DNA of 34,181 nucleotides from an uncultured beta proteobacterium (GTDB lineage: Bacteria; Pseudomonadota; Gammaproteobacteria; Burkholderiales; Burkholderiaceae_C), in contig CAIJOK010000046.1 of NCBI GenBank assembly GCA_903822205.1, positions 1 to 34,181 on the forward strand, read 5' to 3'. Below, one piece after another: positions 15,693-23,656 of this stretch. Position numbers and translations under genes: made by a program. The notes beneath the pieces are model-generated. The model searched no databases, had not been told where the DNA came from, and saw only the letters and a program-made list of their open reading frames with translations. Numbering within the stretch: the first letter of the stretch is position 1; each line of letters begins with the position of its first letter.

Positions 15693-16838
15693 ATGCAGTC
15701 CCGCTTGGCCTTGGCCCACGTCTTTGCCAGACCGATGGGCATCTTTGCGGGCTGCTTCGGGCGCTTGTTTCTGTTGCTGATGGCGGATGTTTGTCTGCCA
15801 TCAGCGGCTGCTTCTCTTGATGTGTTTTTGACAGCCACACCTGAGCGAATAGCCCCTTGGGGCTATTTTGAATTGGGCAGTGACCACATGAATGCGTCGC
15901 TAGACGTTTTGAATGTCAGGGACAGCGATCCCCTGACCGCTGGCACAAAAGCCGGCGACTATCACGGTGCCTACATCTCAGGCGCAGTGCGTCTGGGCGA
16001 TGGCAAATGGCTCTCAGGCGGACTGTGGCAACGGACACTGAGCAGCACGTCAGATTCTTTTGGTTACACCGGATGGCAACTGTCCGGTTTGTACCGATTT
16101 TTAGAGCCTCAGGGCAAACTGCCCGCCATGGCTGTGCGGCTATCCACCTGGAGCAACTACGCCGATGCGACCGAGTCCACCACCGCTGTGGTGGTGCCTG
16201 GTGCCAGGCTCAATACGGTCAAGATCACCAACCCTGCCGACCGGCAAATTCAGGCAGACTTGATAGGTACTTGGGATTTGACCTCTGATAGTTACGTCAG
16301 CGCCAGTCTGGGTATGGGCCGCAGCCAACTGTCGTATGGTGTCATGTCGGCCACCACCACCCGCAATGGCTGCGACTACCAATTGGCCTTTGATGGCAAT
16401 AGCATGTTGGGCACACTGATGCACCCCTGTGAGGTGGCAGGCGGTGTGATCCTTCAGTTTTCTGACAGCAGCGGTCTGTATGGAGTGGATATTCCCAGCG
16501 AAATCGCCTGGCGCGGATCGTTTGTTCAGACCGGCATCAATGGCACATGGCAGCGTGGTGCGTGGACATATCAGGCGGGTTATTTGTTGTATGTGGTTCA
16601 GCGCGAGGCTGTCGATCGAATTTTAAGCAGCCGCGACAAGCCTTCTTACACCCGCAACCAAAACATCACGCTCCAAGCCACCTACCGGCTACAGTCGCAT
16701 GTCAGCCTGTTTGCCAGAGGGCAACTGACCAGCAACATGCTATTGAACGACATTCCGGTGACCTACAACAGCAGCACGGCTGAGCGCTTTGGCAGCAAAT
16801 ACACATTGTTTACGCTGGGGCTGCGCGCTGATTTTTGA
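15693..16838 (+). CDS. Probable outer-membrane beta-barrel protein
   Basis: A 381-residue protein with a signal sequence (hydrophobic GRLFLLLMADVCLPS, then AAAS, cleavage near residue 40) and then alternating-polarity strands typical of a beta-barrel: WLSGGLWQRTLSS, WQLSGLYRFL, DSYVSASLGMGRS, WTYQAGYLLYVVQR and ISLFARGQL-type segments. It ends in LFTLGLRADF, with a terminal Phe as in the BAM-recognised beta-signal of outer-membrane proteins. Size fits about 12-16 strands. I do not recognise a named family. It starts 24 bases after the second lipoprotein stop, so it is likely co-transcribed and may export, anchor or display those lipoproteins. The first ATG has no clear ribosome site. Confidence 0.65.
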   Translation: MQSRLALAHVFARPMGIFAGCFGRLFLLLMADVCLPSAAASLDVFLTATPERIAPWGYFELGSDHMNASLDVLNVRDSDPLTAGTKAGDYHGAYISGAVRLGDGKWLSGGLWQRTLSSTSDSFGYTGWQLSGLYRFLEPQGKLPAMAVRLSTWSNYADATESTTAVVVPGARLNTVKITNPADRQIQADLIGTWDLTSDSYVSASLGMGRSQLSYGVMSATTTRNGCDYQLAFDGNSMLGTLMHPCEVAGGVILQFSDSSGLYGVDIPSEIAWRGSFVQTGINGTWQRGAWTYQAGYLLYVVQREAVDRILSSRDKPSYTRNQNITLQATYRLQSHVSLFARGQLTSNMLLNDIPVTYNSSTAERFGSKYTLFTLGLRADF

Positions 16839-16860
16839 CGCTGGGGTCGTTCTATCTCTG

Positions 16861-16890
16861 CTGGTTTGACGACCGTCATTGCTAAACCAG
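16861..16890 (+). repeat. Inverted repeat after the barrel gene
   Basis: CTGGTTT at 16861-16867 pairs perfectly with AAACCAG at 16884-16890. There is no T-run, so it may be a weak 3' hairpin of the barrel-protein mRNA or an operator ahead of the cys operon. The cys promoter should lie between here and 17017; no clear -35/-10 pair was found. Confidence 0.35.
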
Positions 16891-17017
16891 TGTCCAATGG
16901 CTTGCTGATTGATCGCCAATGCCGCCTATAGACCAGCGTTTGACCCTATGGCCTGCGGCACAATCCGCCGTCTGATCACCACAGTGCCAAACGACCGCTA
17001 TTTCTTTACACCCCACC

Positions 17018-18838
17018 ATGTACCTGTATTGCGACTTTGACCGTCAAGTGATCCGTCTGCGTGCCGCGCAGTACCGTGACCAATTGCAGCGTTACCTGCG
17101 GGGTCAGCTTTCAGACGATGACTTTAGGCCTTTGCGTTTGCAAAACGGTTGGTATGTGCAGCGGCATGCACCCATGCTGCGGGTAGCCGTGCCCTATGGT
17201 CAGATCAATAGCCGTCAACTGCGGGTATTGGCACGTCTGGCGCAAGAATTTGACCAGCCCAGTGCCGAGGTGTACCGCGCCGCCTGTGCCCAATCATCGC
17301 CCTCTGCGCCACTGGCCACGGGTGTCGGTCACTTCACCACCCGCCAAAACGTGCAGTTCAACTGGATAGCGTTGGAGCGCAGTGCCGATGTGATGGACTT
17401 GTTGGCCAGTGTGGATATGCATGGTATTCAGACCAGCGGCAACTGCATACGCAACATCACCTGTGACGCGTTGGCCGGTGTGGCCCCCGACGAGCTGATC
17501 GACCCCCGCCCCTATTGCGAGATCATTCGCCAGTGGAGTACCCTGCACCCTGAGTTTGCCTATTTGCCACGCAAGTTCAAAATTGCTGTGACTGGTGCCG
17601 CTGAAGACCGCGCCGCCACCGCATGGCACGACGTGGGTCTGCATTTGCACCACGATGCTGAGGGCCAGGCGGGCTTTAGGGTGTTGGCTGGCGGGGGCAT
17701 GGGCCGCACCCCGATCTTGGCCGGCACTCTGCGAGAGTTTCTGCCATGGCATCAGATTTTGAACTACCTTGAGGCCATTTTGCGGGTCTATAACTGCTGG
17801 GGTCGTCGTGACAACCAGTACAAGGCCCGCCTCAAAATTTTGTTCAAGACACTGGGCCAGCGCTTTGTGGACGATGTTGAGGCTGAATACACCAGCATCC
17901 TGCAAACCGATGGTGCATTGCACACCGTCACGCAGGCAGAGTTGGACAGAGTCAGTGCTTCATTTGCAGACGAAATGCCTGATATGCCCGTCAATCAATC
18001 ATCTTTTGCTACAAATACGATAGCAATCGATCCCTTAGTGACTGATCCGTCAGGCTATGCCACCTGGCTGGCCCACAACGTCAGACCGCACAAAAACCCC
18101 GATCTGCGATGCGTCACCCTGTCCTTCAAGCGCCCAGGGGTTGCGCCTGGCGATGCCCCTGCCCACTCCTTGCAGGCCTGCGCCGACATGGCCGATCGTT
18201 TTAGCGCCGGCTTGGCCCGCATCACGCACCAGCAAAACCTGGTATTGCCCTGGGTTCATCAGGCGAGCCTGCCAGCCCTATGGCAGTCTGCCTGTCAGGC
18301 GGGTCTGGCCAGTGCCAACGTGGGCTTGATCACCGATGTGGTGGCCTGTCCGGGCGGGGACTTTTGCGCCCTGGCCTTTGCCCGATCAACCCCCATCGCT
18401 TCGGCCATCAGTCGGCGTTTTGCCGACTGCGGCATTTTGCAAGACATTGGGCCTGTTGATCTGCACATCAGTGGCTGCATCAACTCATGCGGTCACCACC
18501 ACAGTGGCCACATCGGCATTCTGGGGGTGGACAAAGATGGGCGCGAGTGGTACCAGGTGTCCTTAGGGGGGTCTGACGGCAGAGGCCCGTCTGGCCCGGC
18601 CACCTCTGGCCAGGTCATAGGCCCATCGTTTGCGGCCACTGAAGTAGCTGATGTCGTACAGGCCGTGGTCGGTATCTACCTGACGCATCGCACCCACGGG
18701 GAATCCTTGATCCACTGTGTGCGCCGATTGGGGCTGCCGCCATTTCGTCAGGCCGCTGACACCGCTCGACATGAAACCCGTGAGGGCGGCCCGGTGCTGC
18801 ACATCCATGGCAACTGCGCCGATGCGCCGACAGATTGA
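17018..18838 (+). CDS. cysI: Assimilatory sulfite reductase hemoprotein
   Basis: A 606-residue siroheme/[4Fe-4S] enzyme that reduces sulfite to sulfide with six electrons. The cluster ligands are visible: CPGGDFC (Cys444, Cys450) and SGCINSCGH (Cys487, Cys491), the C-x5-C...C-x3-C arrangement of nitrite/sulfite reductases. The ferredoxin-like half-domains are also present, for example TRQNVQFNWI and the second repeat around 360-400. The N-terminus (YLYCDFDRQ) is of the type found in Comamonadaceae, where no cysJ flavoprotein accompanies it, and none is here either, so the electron donor is unknown. It is the first gene of the sulfate operon. Residues about 328-337 (SSFATNTIAI) are encoded by a palindromic AT-rich insertion (18005-18026). 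Confidence 0.93.
   Translation: MYLYCDFDRQVIRLRAAQYRDQLQRYLRGQLSDDDFRPLRLQNGWYVQRHAPMLRVAVPYGQINSRQLRVLARLAQEFDQPSAEVYRAACAQSSPSAPLATGVGHFTTRQNVQFNWIALERSADVMDLLASVDMHGIQTSGNCIRNITCDALAGVAPDELIDPRPYCEIIRQWSTLHPEFAYLPRKFKIAVTGAAEDRAATAWHDVGLHLHHDAEGQAGFRVLAGGGMGRTPILAGTLREFLPWHQILNYLEAILRVYNCWGRRDNQYKARLKILFKTLGQRFVDDVEAEYTSILQTDGALHTVTQAELDRVSASFADEMPDMPVNQSSFATNTIAIDPLVTDPSGYATWLAHNVRPHKNPDLRCVTLSFKRPGVAPGDAPAHSLQACADMADRFSAGLARITHQQNLVLPWVHQASLPALWQSACQAGLASANVGLITDVVACPGGDFCALAFARSTPIASAISRRFADCGILQDIGPVDLHISGCINSCGHHHSGHIGILGVDKDGREWYQVSLGGSDGRGPSGPATSGQVIGPSFAATEVADVVQAVVGIYLTHRTHGESLIHCVRRLGLPPFRQAADTARHETREGGPVLHIHGNCADAPTD
18006..18026 (+). repeat. Palindromic repeat inside cysI
   Basis: TTGCTA at 18006-18011 pairs perfectly with TAGCAA at 18021-18026 around an AT-rich loop. 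It resembles the short GATAGC/GCTATC palindromic repeats spread between genes in Comamonadaceae, and is AT-rich against a GC-rich gene. It stays in frame and lies in the linker between the two halves of the reductase. Confidence 0.5.
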
Positions 18839-18854
18839 GAACGGGTTCAAAACG

Positions 18855-19256
18855 ATGTCACACACCATCAAGCTGATTGCACTTGGGGCAGATGCACCAA
18901 GCAAGGTGAGCGATTGCGTTTTGCGCTTGCCTAACACGGTCAGTCCGATGGATGTGACTCTGGACGGGGTGGAACGCATCGATTTGCACTTTCCCAAATT
19001 GACGGACGGACGCGCCTACAGCCAAGCCTATCTGCTACGGCGCAGGCGGGGCTTCACGGGTGAGATTCGCGCCACCGGTGATGTCTTGATCGACCAACTG
19101 CTGCTGATGCAGCGCAGCGGCTTTGACAGCGCCGTGCTGCGTGCTGACCAGGACACCGCCTTGGCCCTGCAGCAGCTTGGAATGTTTGCCGATTTTTATC
19201 AGGGTGATGCCGTCAGGCCACTGCCCCGTTTTCGTTCCCCTCTGTCCGCCCCATGA
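18855..19256 (+). CDS. DUF934 protein of the sulfate operon
   Basis: A 133-residue protein that follows cysI in many beta- and alphaproteobacteria. Its family (DUF934) has no established activity. The conserved parts are FPKLTDGRAYSQAYLLRRR, then GEIRATGDVLIDQLLLMQRSGFDSAVLR, ending in an F-Y-Q-G-D motif. Constant linkage to cysI without cysJ suggests a role in electron delivery to or assembly of sulfite reductase; this is inference. The frame is open to 18717 inside cysI, but the family starts near ATG 18855. Its stop overlaps the cysH start (ATGA). Confidence 0.85.
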   Translation: MSHTIKLIALGADAPSKVSDCVLRLPNTVSPMDVTLDGVERIDLHFPKLTDGRAYSQAYLLRRRRGFTGEIRATGDVLIDQLLLMQRSGFDSAVLRADQDTALALQQLGMFADFYQGDAVRPLPRFRSPLSAP

Positions 19257-19996
19257 ATGCGACTGAACGATTGGCTTCGCCGTCTGTAGGCTTTGCCGCC
19301 AAACTGACCCAAACCACATCACTGCTGCAACGCGCAGCAGATGAGCATTCTGGACATATTAGCCTGGCCTGTAGTCTGGGCGCGGAGGACATGGTGCTTG
19401 TGCAGCTTATCAATCAACTGCAACTGAATGTGGGCATTTTTGTGCTGGACACCGGTTTATTGCACCCGCAAACACTCACATTGTTGGATCACCTCAAGGC
19501 CACATCACGCGCCCCCGTGACGGTCTATGCCCCGTCGAAGCCATCCGTGCAGCAGTTTGTGGATGAGAACGGGCCTGATGCCATGCGCCAGAGCGTCGCC
19601 TTGCGCCATGCCTGTTGCCAGCTCCGCAAGATCGAGCCTTTGGGCCGTGCCCTGTCCGGCCTCACGGCCTGGGTGACGGGACTGCGCCGCGAACAGTCTG
19701 ATGCCCGCGCCGATGTACCCTTGATCGACATCAGCAACCCCGCATTGGTCAAAATCAGCCCTCTGTCCCATTGGACATGGGGCGATGTTTGGCACTACAT
19801 CAGGCAATACAAGGTGGCCTACAACCCGCTGCACGACCAGTTTTATCCCAGCATAGGCTGCGCTCCGTGTACCCGAGCTGTCAGTCAGGGCGAAGACCTG
19901 CGGGCCGGTCGCTGGTGGTGGGAGAGTGAGTCCATCAAGGAATGCGGTTTGCACCTGCCCAGTTCCCCTTCACCTCACAGCACATCCACAGCATGA
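19253..19996 (+). CDS. cysH: Adenylylsulfate (APS) reductase, CysH family
   Basis: A 247-residue reductase that converts activated sulfate to sulfite using thioredoxin. The PP-loop-like SLGAED segment near residue 42 binds the nucleotide. The pairs Cys121-Cys122 and Cys203/Cys206 form the CC...CxxC motif that holds a [4Fe-4S] cluster, marking the APS-type (not PAPS-type) enzyme; this fits the absence of cysC. The catalytic ECGLH motif is at the C-terminus with Cys231. The ATG overlaps the DUF934 stop (ATGA) and its own stop overlaps the cysD start. The tail after ECGLH is short and Ser/Pro/Thr-rich. Confidence 0.93.
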   Translation: MNATERLASPSVGFAAKLTQTTSLLQRAADEHSGHISLACSLGAEDMVLVQLINQLQLNVGIFVLDTGLLHPQTLTLLDHLKATSRAPVTVYAPSKPSVQQFVDENGPDAMRQSVALRHACCQLRKIEPLGRALSGLTAWVTGLRREQSDARADVPLIDISNPALVKISPLSHWTWGDVWHYIRQYKVAYNPLHDQFYPSIGCAPCTRAVSQGEDLRAGRWWWESESIKECGLHLPSSPSPHSTSTA

Positions 19997-20943
19997 CGGC
20001 TTTTGTCCACAGCAACCCCCACACGCATCACTACCTTGGCAATGCCCATCTGGATGCACTGGAAGAAGAATGTATCTTTGTCCTGCGAGAGGTTGCCGCC
20101 GCGTTTGAAAGGCCGGCGCTGTTGTTTTCAGGTGGCAAGGACTCGCTGGTCATGCTGAAATGTGCCGAAAAGGCCTTTGTCGATACGGTGACAGGTGGGC
20201 GGATACCTTACCCCTTGCTGATGATCGACACCGGTCATAATTTTGTTGAGGTGACTGACTTTCGGGACCGTCGGGCACAAGAGCTGGGGGCCGATCTGAT
20301 CGTGCGCAGTGTCGAAGACTCCATGGCACGTGGCAGCGTGCGTCTGGCCCACACCGACGAGTCTCGCAATGCGCATCAGTCCGTGACGCTGCTTGAGGCC
20401 ATTGCAGAGTTTGGCTTTGACGCGCTGATCGGCGGAGCCAGGCGCGACGAAGAAAAAGCCCGCGCCAAAGAGCGCATCTTTAGCCACCGCGACAGCTTTG
20501 GACAGTGGCAGCCCAAAGACCAGCGGCCTGAGCTTTGGGCCTTGTTCAACACACGGCTTCAGCCCGGCGAGCATTTCAGGGTCTTTCCGATCAGCAATTG
20601 GACCGAGCTGGATGTGTGGCAGTACATTGCCCGTGAGCACATTGCCCTGCCGTCGCTCTATTACAGCCACCCGCGCCAGGTGGTTGAGCGAAGCGGATTG
20701 TTGGTGCCTGTCACCCCGCTGACACCAGCAAGGGTGGGCGAGACGGTTGTGCTGCGCCACGTCCGGTTTCGTACCGTGGGCGACATCACCTGCACCTGTC
20801 CAGTGGCCAGTCACGCCGCAACCCCCGAGGCCGTCTTGCAAGAGACCCTGGCAGCAGAGGTGAGCGAACGTGGGGCGACCCGCATGGACGACAAGACCTC
20901 AGAGACCTCGATGGAAAAGCGCAAAAAAGACGGGTATTTTTAA
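19993..20943 (+). CDS. cysD: Sulfate adenylyltransferase subunit 2
   Basis: A 316-residue catalytic subunit of ATP sulfurylase, forming APS from sulfate and ATP with CysN. The PP-loop SGGKDS is near residue 49, followed by the family blocks DTGHNFVEVTDFRD, GGARRDEEKARAKER and the FPISNWTELDVWQYI region, and the C-terminal RKKDGYF. ATG 19993 overlaps the cysH stop (ATGA) and gives the usual family N-terminus; the frame reaching 19942 would begin inside cysH. It joins cysN by TAATG. Confidence 0.95.
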   Translation: MTAFVHSNPHTHHYLGNAHLDALEEECIFVLREVAAAFERPALLFSGGKDSLVMLKCAEKAFVDTVTGGRIPYPLLMIDTGHNFVEVTDFRDRRAQELGADLIVRSVEDSMARGSVRLAHTDESRNAHQSVTLLEAIAEFGFDALIGGARRDEEKARAKERIFSHRDSFGQWQPKDQRPELWALFNTRLQPGEHFRVFPISNWTELDVWQYIAREHIALPSLYYSHPRQVVERSGLLVPVTPLTPARVGETVVLRHVRFRTVGDITCTCPVASHAATPEAVLQETLAAEVSERGATRMDDKTSETSMEKRKKDGYF

Positions 20944-22364
20944 TGGACGACACTACTTTAATTGTAGCTACACAAGCCCGTCAGACGGGCATGACCGCCG
21001 ATGGGGGCTTCAACCCTTCTCCAGCGGCACAAGCGCCTGAGGCCGTCAACGCAGCGCTCAGGTTGATCACCTGCGGCAGCGTCGATGATGGCAAGAGCAC
21101 CCTGATAGGCCGGTTGTTGATAGACAGCCGGTCGGTGCTGCAAGACCAACTGGCCCATGTGTCTAAAAGCGGGGCCGCCGACTTGGCCCAGTTCACCGAC
21201 GGCCTGAGTGCCGAACGCGAACAGGGCATCACCATTGACGTGGCTTACCGATACTTCAACACGGTACAGCGCAAGTTCATCATTGGCGATACCCCAGGCC
21301 ATGAGCAATACACCCGCAACATGGTAACGGCCGCCTCAAGCGCCGACGCAGCGGTGGTGTTGGTCGATGCCACCAAGCTGGATTGGCGTAACCCCCTTCT
21401 GTCTTTACTGCCCCAAACCCGTCGCCATTCACTTTTATGCCATTTGCTGCGGGTGCAAAGCATCGTGTTTGCTGTGAACAAGCTCGATGCTCTTGGCGAC
21501 GATGCCGCTTGGGCGTTTGGCCACATCCGCGTGGCATTGGCCTCTTTTGCAGATTCTGCCGGCATTGAAGTGGCTGCCACCGTGCCCATGTCCGCCTTAA
21601 AGGGCCATAACGTGGTCACCTCTGCCATTGCCGGGTGGTGCGGCTATGCGGGTGGTAGTTTGCTGCAAATTTTGGAGGGCCTGCCCACCACCCCTCCTGA
21701 CACGGCGCTGCCGTTTGCCATGCCCGTGCAGTGGGTTGAAAAGTTTGCTTCCAGCAGCACCGTCGCCCATGGACGGCGCATTTTTTGGGGCAAAGTGGCG
21801 ACAGGCTTGGCGCAGGCAGGCCAAACCGTGAGGGTCATGCCCAGCGGTCAGACCGCCACCGTGGCCCGTGCGATCAACCACATTCGCCAGAGCAGCCCTG
21901 TAACGGCCGGACACAGCGCAGGCCTGGTGCTGGACCGTGAGATCGACGTGTCGCGGGGTGACTATTTGCTGGCGCTTGACACCGTGCAGTCTGCGCCTGC
22001 TGATGATGGTTTTTGCCCTCCAACAAGCGCGTCCTGGCTCAAACCCTGCCGTGAAGTATCTGCCACAGTGGCCTGGATGGACGACGAGCCTTTGGTGTCA
22101 GGACGGGTGTACTGGGCACTGCACGGCCATCGGTGGGTCAAGTCCAAGGTCAAGCGCGTGGTGCATCGTTTGGACATCAACACATTGGCCGAAGAACCTG
22201 CCGTTACCTTGCCGGCCAATAGCATCGGTCACATCGAGCTGCAATTGCAGGCACCTGTGGCAGCCTTGCCTTTTGAGCAGTCGCGGGTGCTGGGGTCATT
22301 GGTGCTGGTCGATACCGCCACCCACCGAACGGCTGGGGCTGTGATGGTCAACGCAGTGCGTTAA
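20943..22364 (+). CDS. cysN: Sulfate adenylyltransferase subunit 1 (GTPase)
   Basis: A 473-residue EF-Tu-like GTPase that drives sulfate activation by CysD. G1 is GSVDDGKST near residue 42, G3 is DTPGHEQYTRNM, G4 is NKLD, followed by two beta-barrel domains. About 35 residues precede the usual start of the GTPase, and part of the extension is encoded by AT-rich sequence around 20955-20975 containing the palindrome GTAGCTAC, unlike the rest of the gene. There is no fused CysC kinase, in agreement with an APS-reducing CysH. The ATG overlaps the cysD stop. It converges on a minus-strand lipoprotein gene. Confidence 0.95.
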   Translation: MDDTTLIVATQARQTGMTADGGFNPSPAAQAPEAVNAALRLITCGSVDDGKSTLIGRLLIDSRSVLQDQLAHVSKSGAADLAQFTDGLSAEREQGITIDVAYRYFNTVQRKFIIGDTPGHEQYTRNMVTAASSADAAVVLVDATKLDWRNPLLSLLPQTRRHSLLCHLLRVQSIVFAVNKLDALGDDAAWAFGHIRVALASFADSAGIEVAATVPMSALKGHNVVTSAIAGWCGYAGGSLLQILEGLPTTPPDTALPFAMPVQWVEKFASSSTVAHGRRIFWGKVATGLAQAGQTVRVMPSGQTATVARAINHIRQSSPVTAGHSAGLVLDREIDVSRGDYLLALDTVQSAPADDGFCPPTSASWLKPCREVSATVAWMDDEPLVSGRVYWALHGHRWVKSKVKRVVHRLDINTLAEEPAVTLPANSIGHIELQLQAPVAALPFEQSRVLGSLVLVDTATHRTAGAVMVNAVR

Positions 22365-22404
22365 GGATACAAGTCCACAGGGGCGCAAAAAACCTTGCGC
22401 AGAG

Positions 22405-22782
22405 TCAGCGTGGGTTTTCAAAAAACAGGTAGTTGGACGCGTAGTCGCTGATCTCGAAATAGACTTTTTTCTCGTTGGGGTCAGCCACAAAGTTCAGGTT
22501 TTCGTCCAACACACCATAGCCATAGCGGTAGGGGCGCGGTAGGTTGTCTTGTGTGCCCATTGCGGTGGATAGTTTGTCCACCTTCAAAAAACGGCGAACC
22601 AGCTTGTCACCGGCATAAAACTCAAGCACACCGTTGGTGCCTGTCCAGTTTTGAATGTCCCTGCTTATTTTGTTTTGCTGCTCCTGGGTGCAGGCGCTGA
22701 ACAACAACAGGCAGACAAGGCCAATCAAGCCCGCAAAGCCCGTCATTCGGGCATTCTTTGCTATTGTTTTGTGATTACTCAT
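22405..22782 (-). CDS. Hypothetical lipoprotein
   Basis: A 125-residue protein with a hydrophobic segment (GFAGLIGLVCLLLFSAC) ending in a lipobox FSAC near residue 31, so it is probably lipidated; Thr follows, suggesting the outer membrane. The mature part carries WTGTNGVLEFYAGDKLVRRFLKVDKLSTA and YRYGYGVLD, beta-rich and conserved-looking. I do not know the family. It lies 27 bases after rlmB on the same strand and is probably co-transcribed. Confidence 0.65.
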   Translation of the reverse strand: MSNHKTIAKNARMTGFAGLIGLVCLLLFSACTQEQQNKISRDIQNWTGTNGVLEFYAGDKLVRRFLKVDKLSTAMGTQDNLPRPYRYGYGVLDENLNFVADPNEKKVYFEISDYASNYLFFENPR

Positions 22783-22809
22783 GCCGCAAAGTATCCGATA
22801 AAAAAGCGG

Positions 22810-23595
22810 TCAGATATGACCGAGGCCGCGCTGACGTACGGCTTCAAACAAGCAAACACCGCTGGCCACCGACACATTCAGACTCTCAACGGCACCGCAC
22901 ATGGGAATGCGAAGCAAATCGTCGCAGGTTTTGGTGGTCAAGGCACGCATTCCATCACCCTCAGCGCCCAGAACAAGAGCCAGCGGGCCGGTCAAATCGG
23001 TCTGAAAAAGCGATGTTTGCGCCGTATCGCTGGTACCCATCACCCGGATGCTGCGTTCTTTCAGTTCATTCAGGGTACGCGCCAGGTTGGTCACCATGAA
23101 ATACGGCACGGTGTCGGCGGCACCGCAGGCAACCTTGGCCACTGTGGCATTGACACCGGCGGCGTGGTCTTTGGGGGCGATCACGGCATGAACACCGGCG
23201 GCATCGGCCACCCGCAGGCAGGCCCCCAAATTGTGGGGGTCCGTCACCCCGTCCAGAACCAATACCAAGGGATGCACACCGGCACTTGGATCGGTAGCCT
23301 CTGTGGTCCTGGTCTTAGACAGTCCATCCAGCAAATCATCAAGCGATGTCACTGGCGCAAGATCATGCACATGGGCTGCAACGCCCTGATGCCCGTGGTT
23401 GCCGCACAGACGGGCCAGACGCACACTGTCTGCCTCGATCAGCCGAACGCCAGACTCTGCGACATGGCTGACAAACTGGCGCATCCGCGCATCACGCCTT
23501 CCTGGGTCAACATAGATCTCGATGATCGAACCGGGGGCGGCCCTCAGGCGAACACCAACGGCATGAAAACCAAACAAAACCCTGGGCGTGGACAC
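22810..23595 (-). CDS. rlmB: 23S rRNA (guanosine-2'-O)-methyltransferase RlmB
   Basis: A SpoU/TrmH-family enzyme of about 261 residues that methylates G2251 of 23S rRNA. The N-terminal substrate-binding domain opens RVLFGFHAVGVRL. The knotted methyltransferase domain has LDGVTDPHNLGACLRVADAAG, LVLGAEGDGM and IPMCGAVESLNVSVASG, the three SpoU motifs. The frame is open to 23865, deep in the upstream gene, but no ATG lies in the 62 bases after that gene's stop. GTG at 23595 (VSTPRVLFGF) gives the expected N-terminus and is taken as the start, though it lacks a clear ribosome site. Three copies of a 9-base repeat sit just upstream. Confidence 0.88.
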   Translation of the reverse strand: MSTPRVLFGFHAVGVRLRAAPGSIIEIYVDPGRRDARMRQFVSHVAESGVRLIEADSVRLARLCGNHGHQGVAAHVHDLAPVTSLDDLLDGLSKTRTTEATDPSAGVHPLVLVLDGVTDPHNLGACLRVADAAGVHAVIAPKDHAAGVNATVAKVACGAADTVPYFMVTNLARTLNELKERSIRVMGTSDTAQTSLFQTDLTGPLALVLGAEGDGMRALTTKTCDDLLRIPMCGAVESLNVSVASGVCLFEAVRQRGLGHI

Positions 23596-23626
23596 AGATG
23601 CAAACGGCTTGAACGAGGAAATAAAT

Positions 23627-23653
23627 GCAATAGACGCAATAGACGCAATAGAC
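23627..23653 (-). repeat. Three 9-bp tandem repeats between flavodoxin gene and rlmB
   Basis: GCAATAGAC is repeated three times exactly (plus-strand sense) in the short gap between the flavodoxin-family stop at 23657 and the rlmB GTG at 23595. It occupies the leader of rlmB, where a copy change would alter spacing only. Confidence 0.85.
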
Positions 23654-23656
23654 CGT

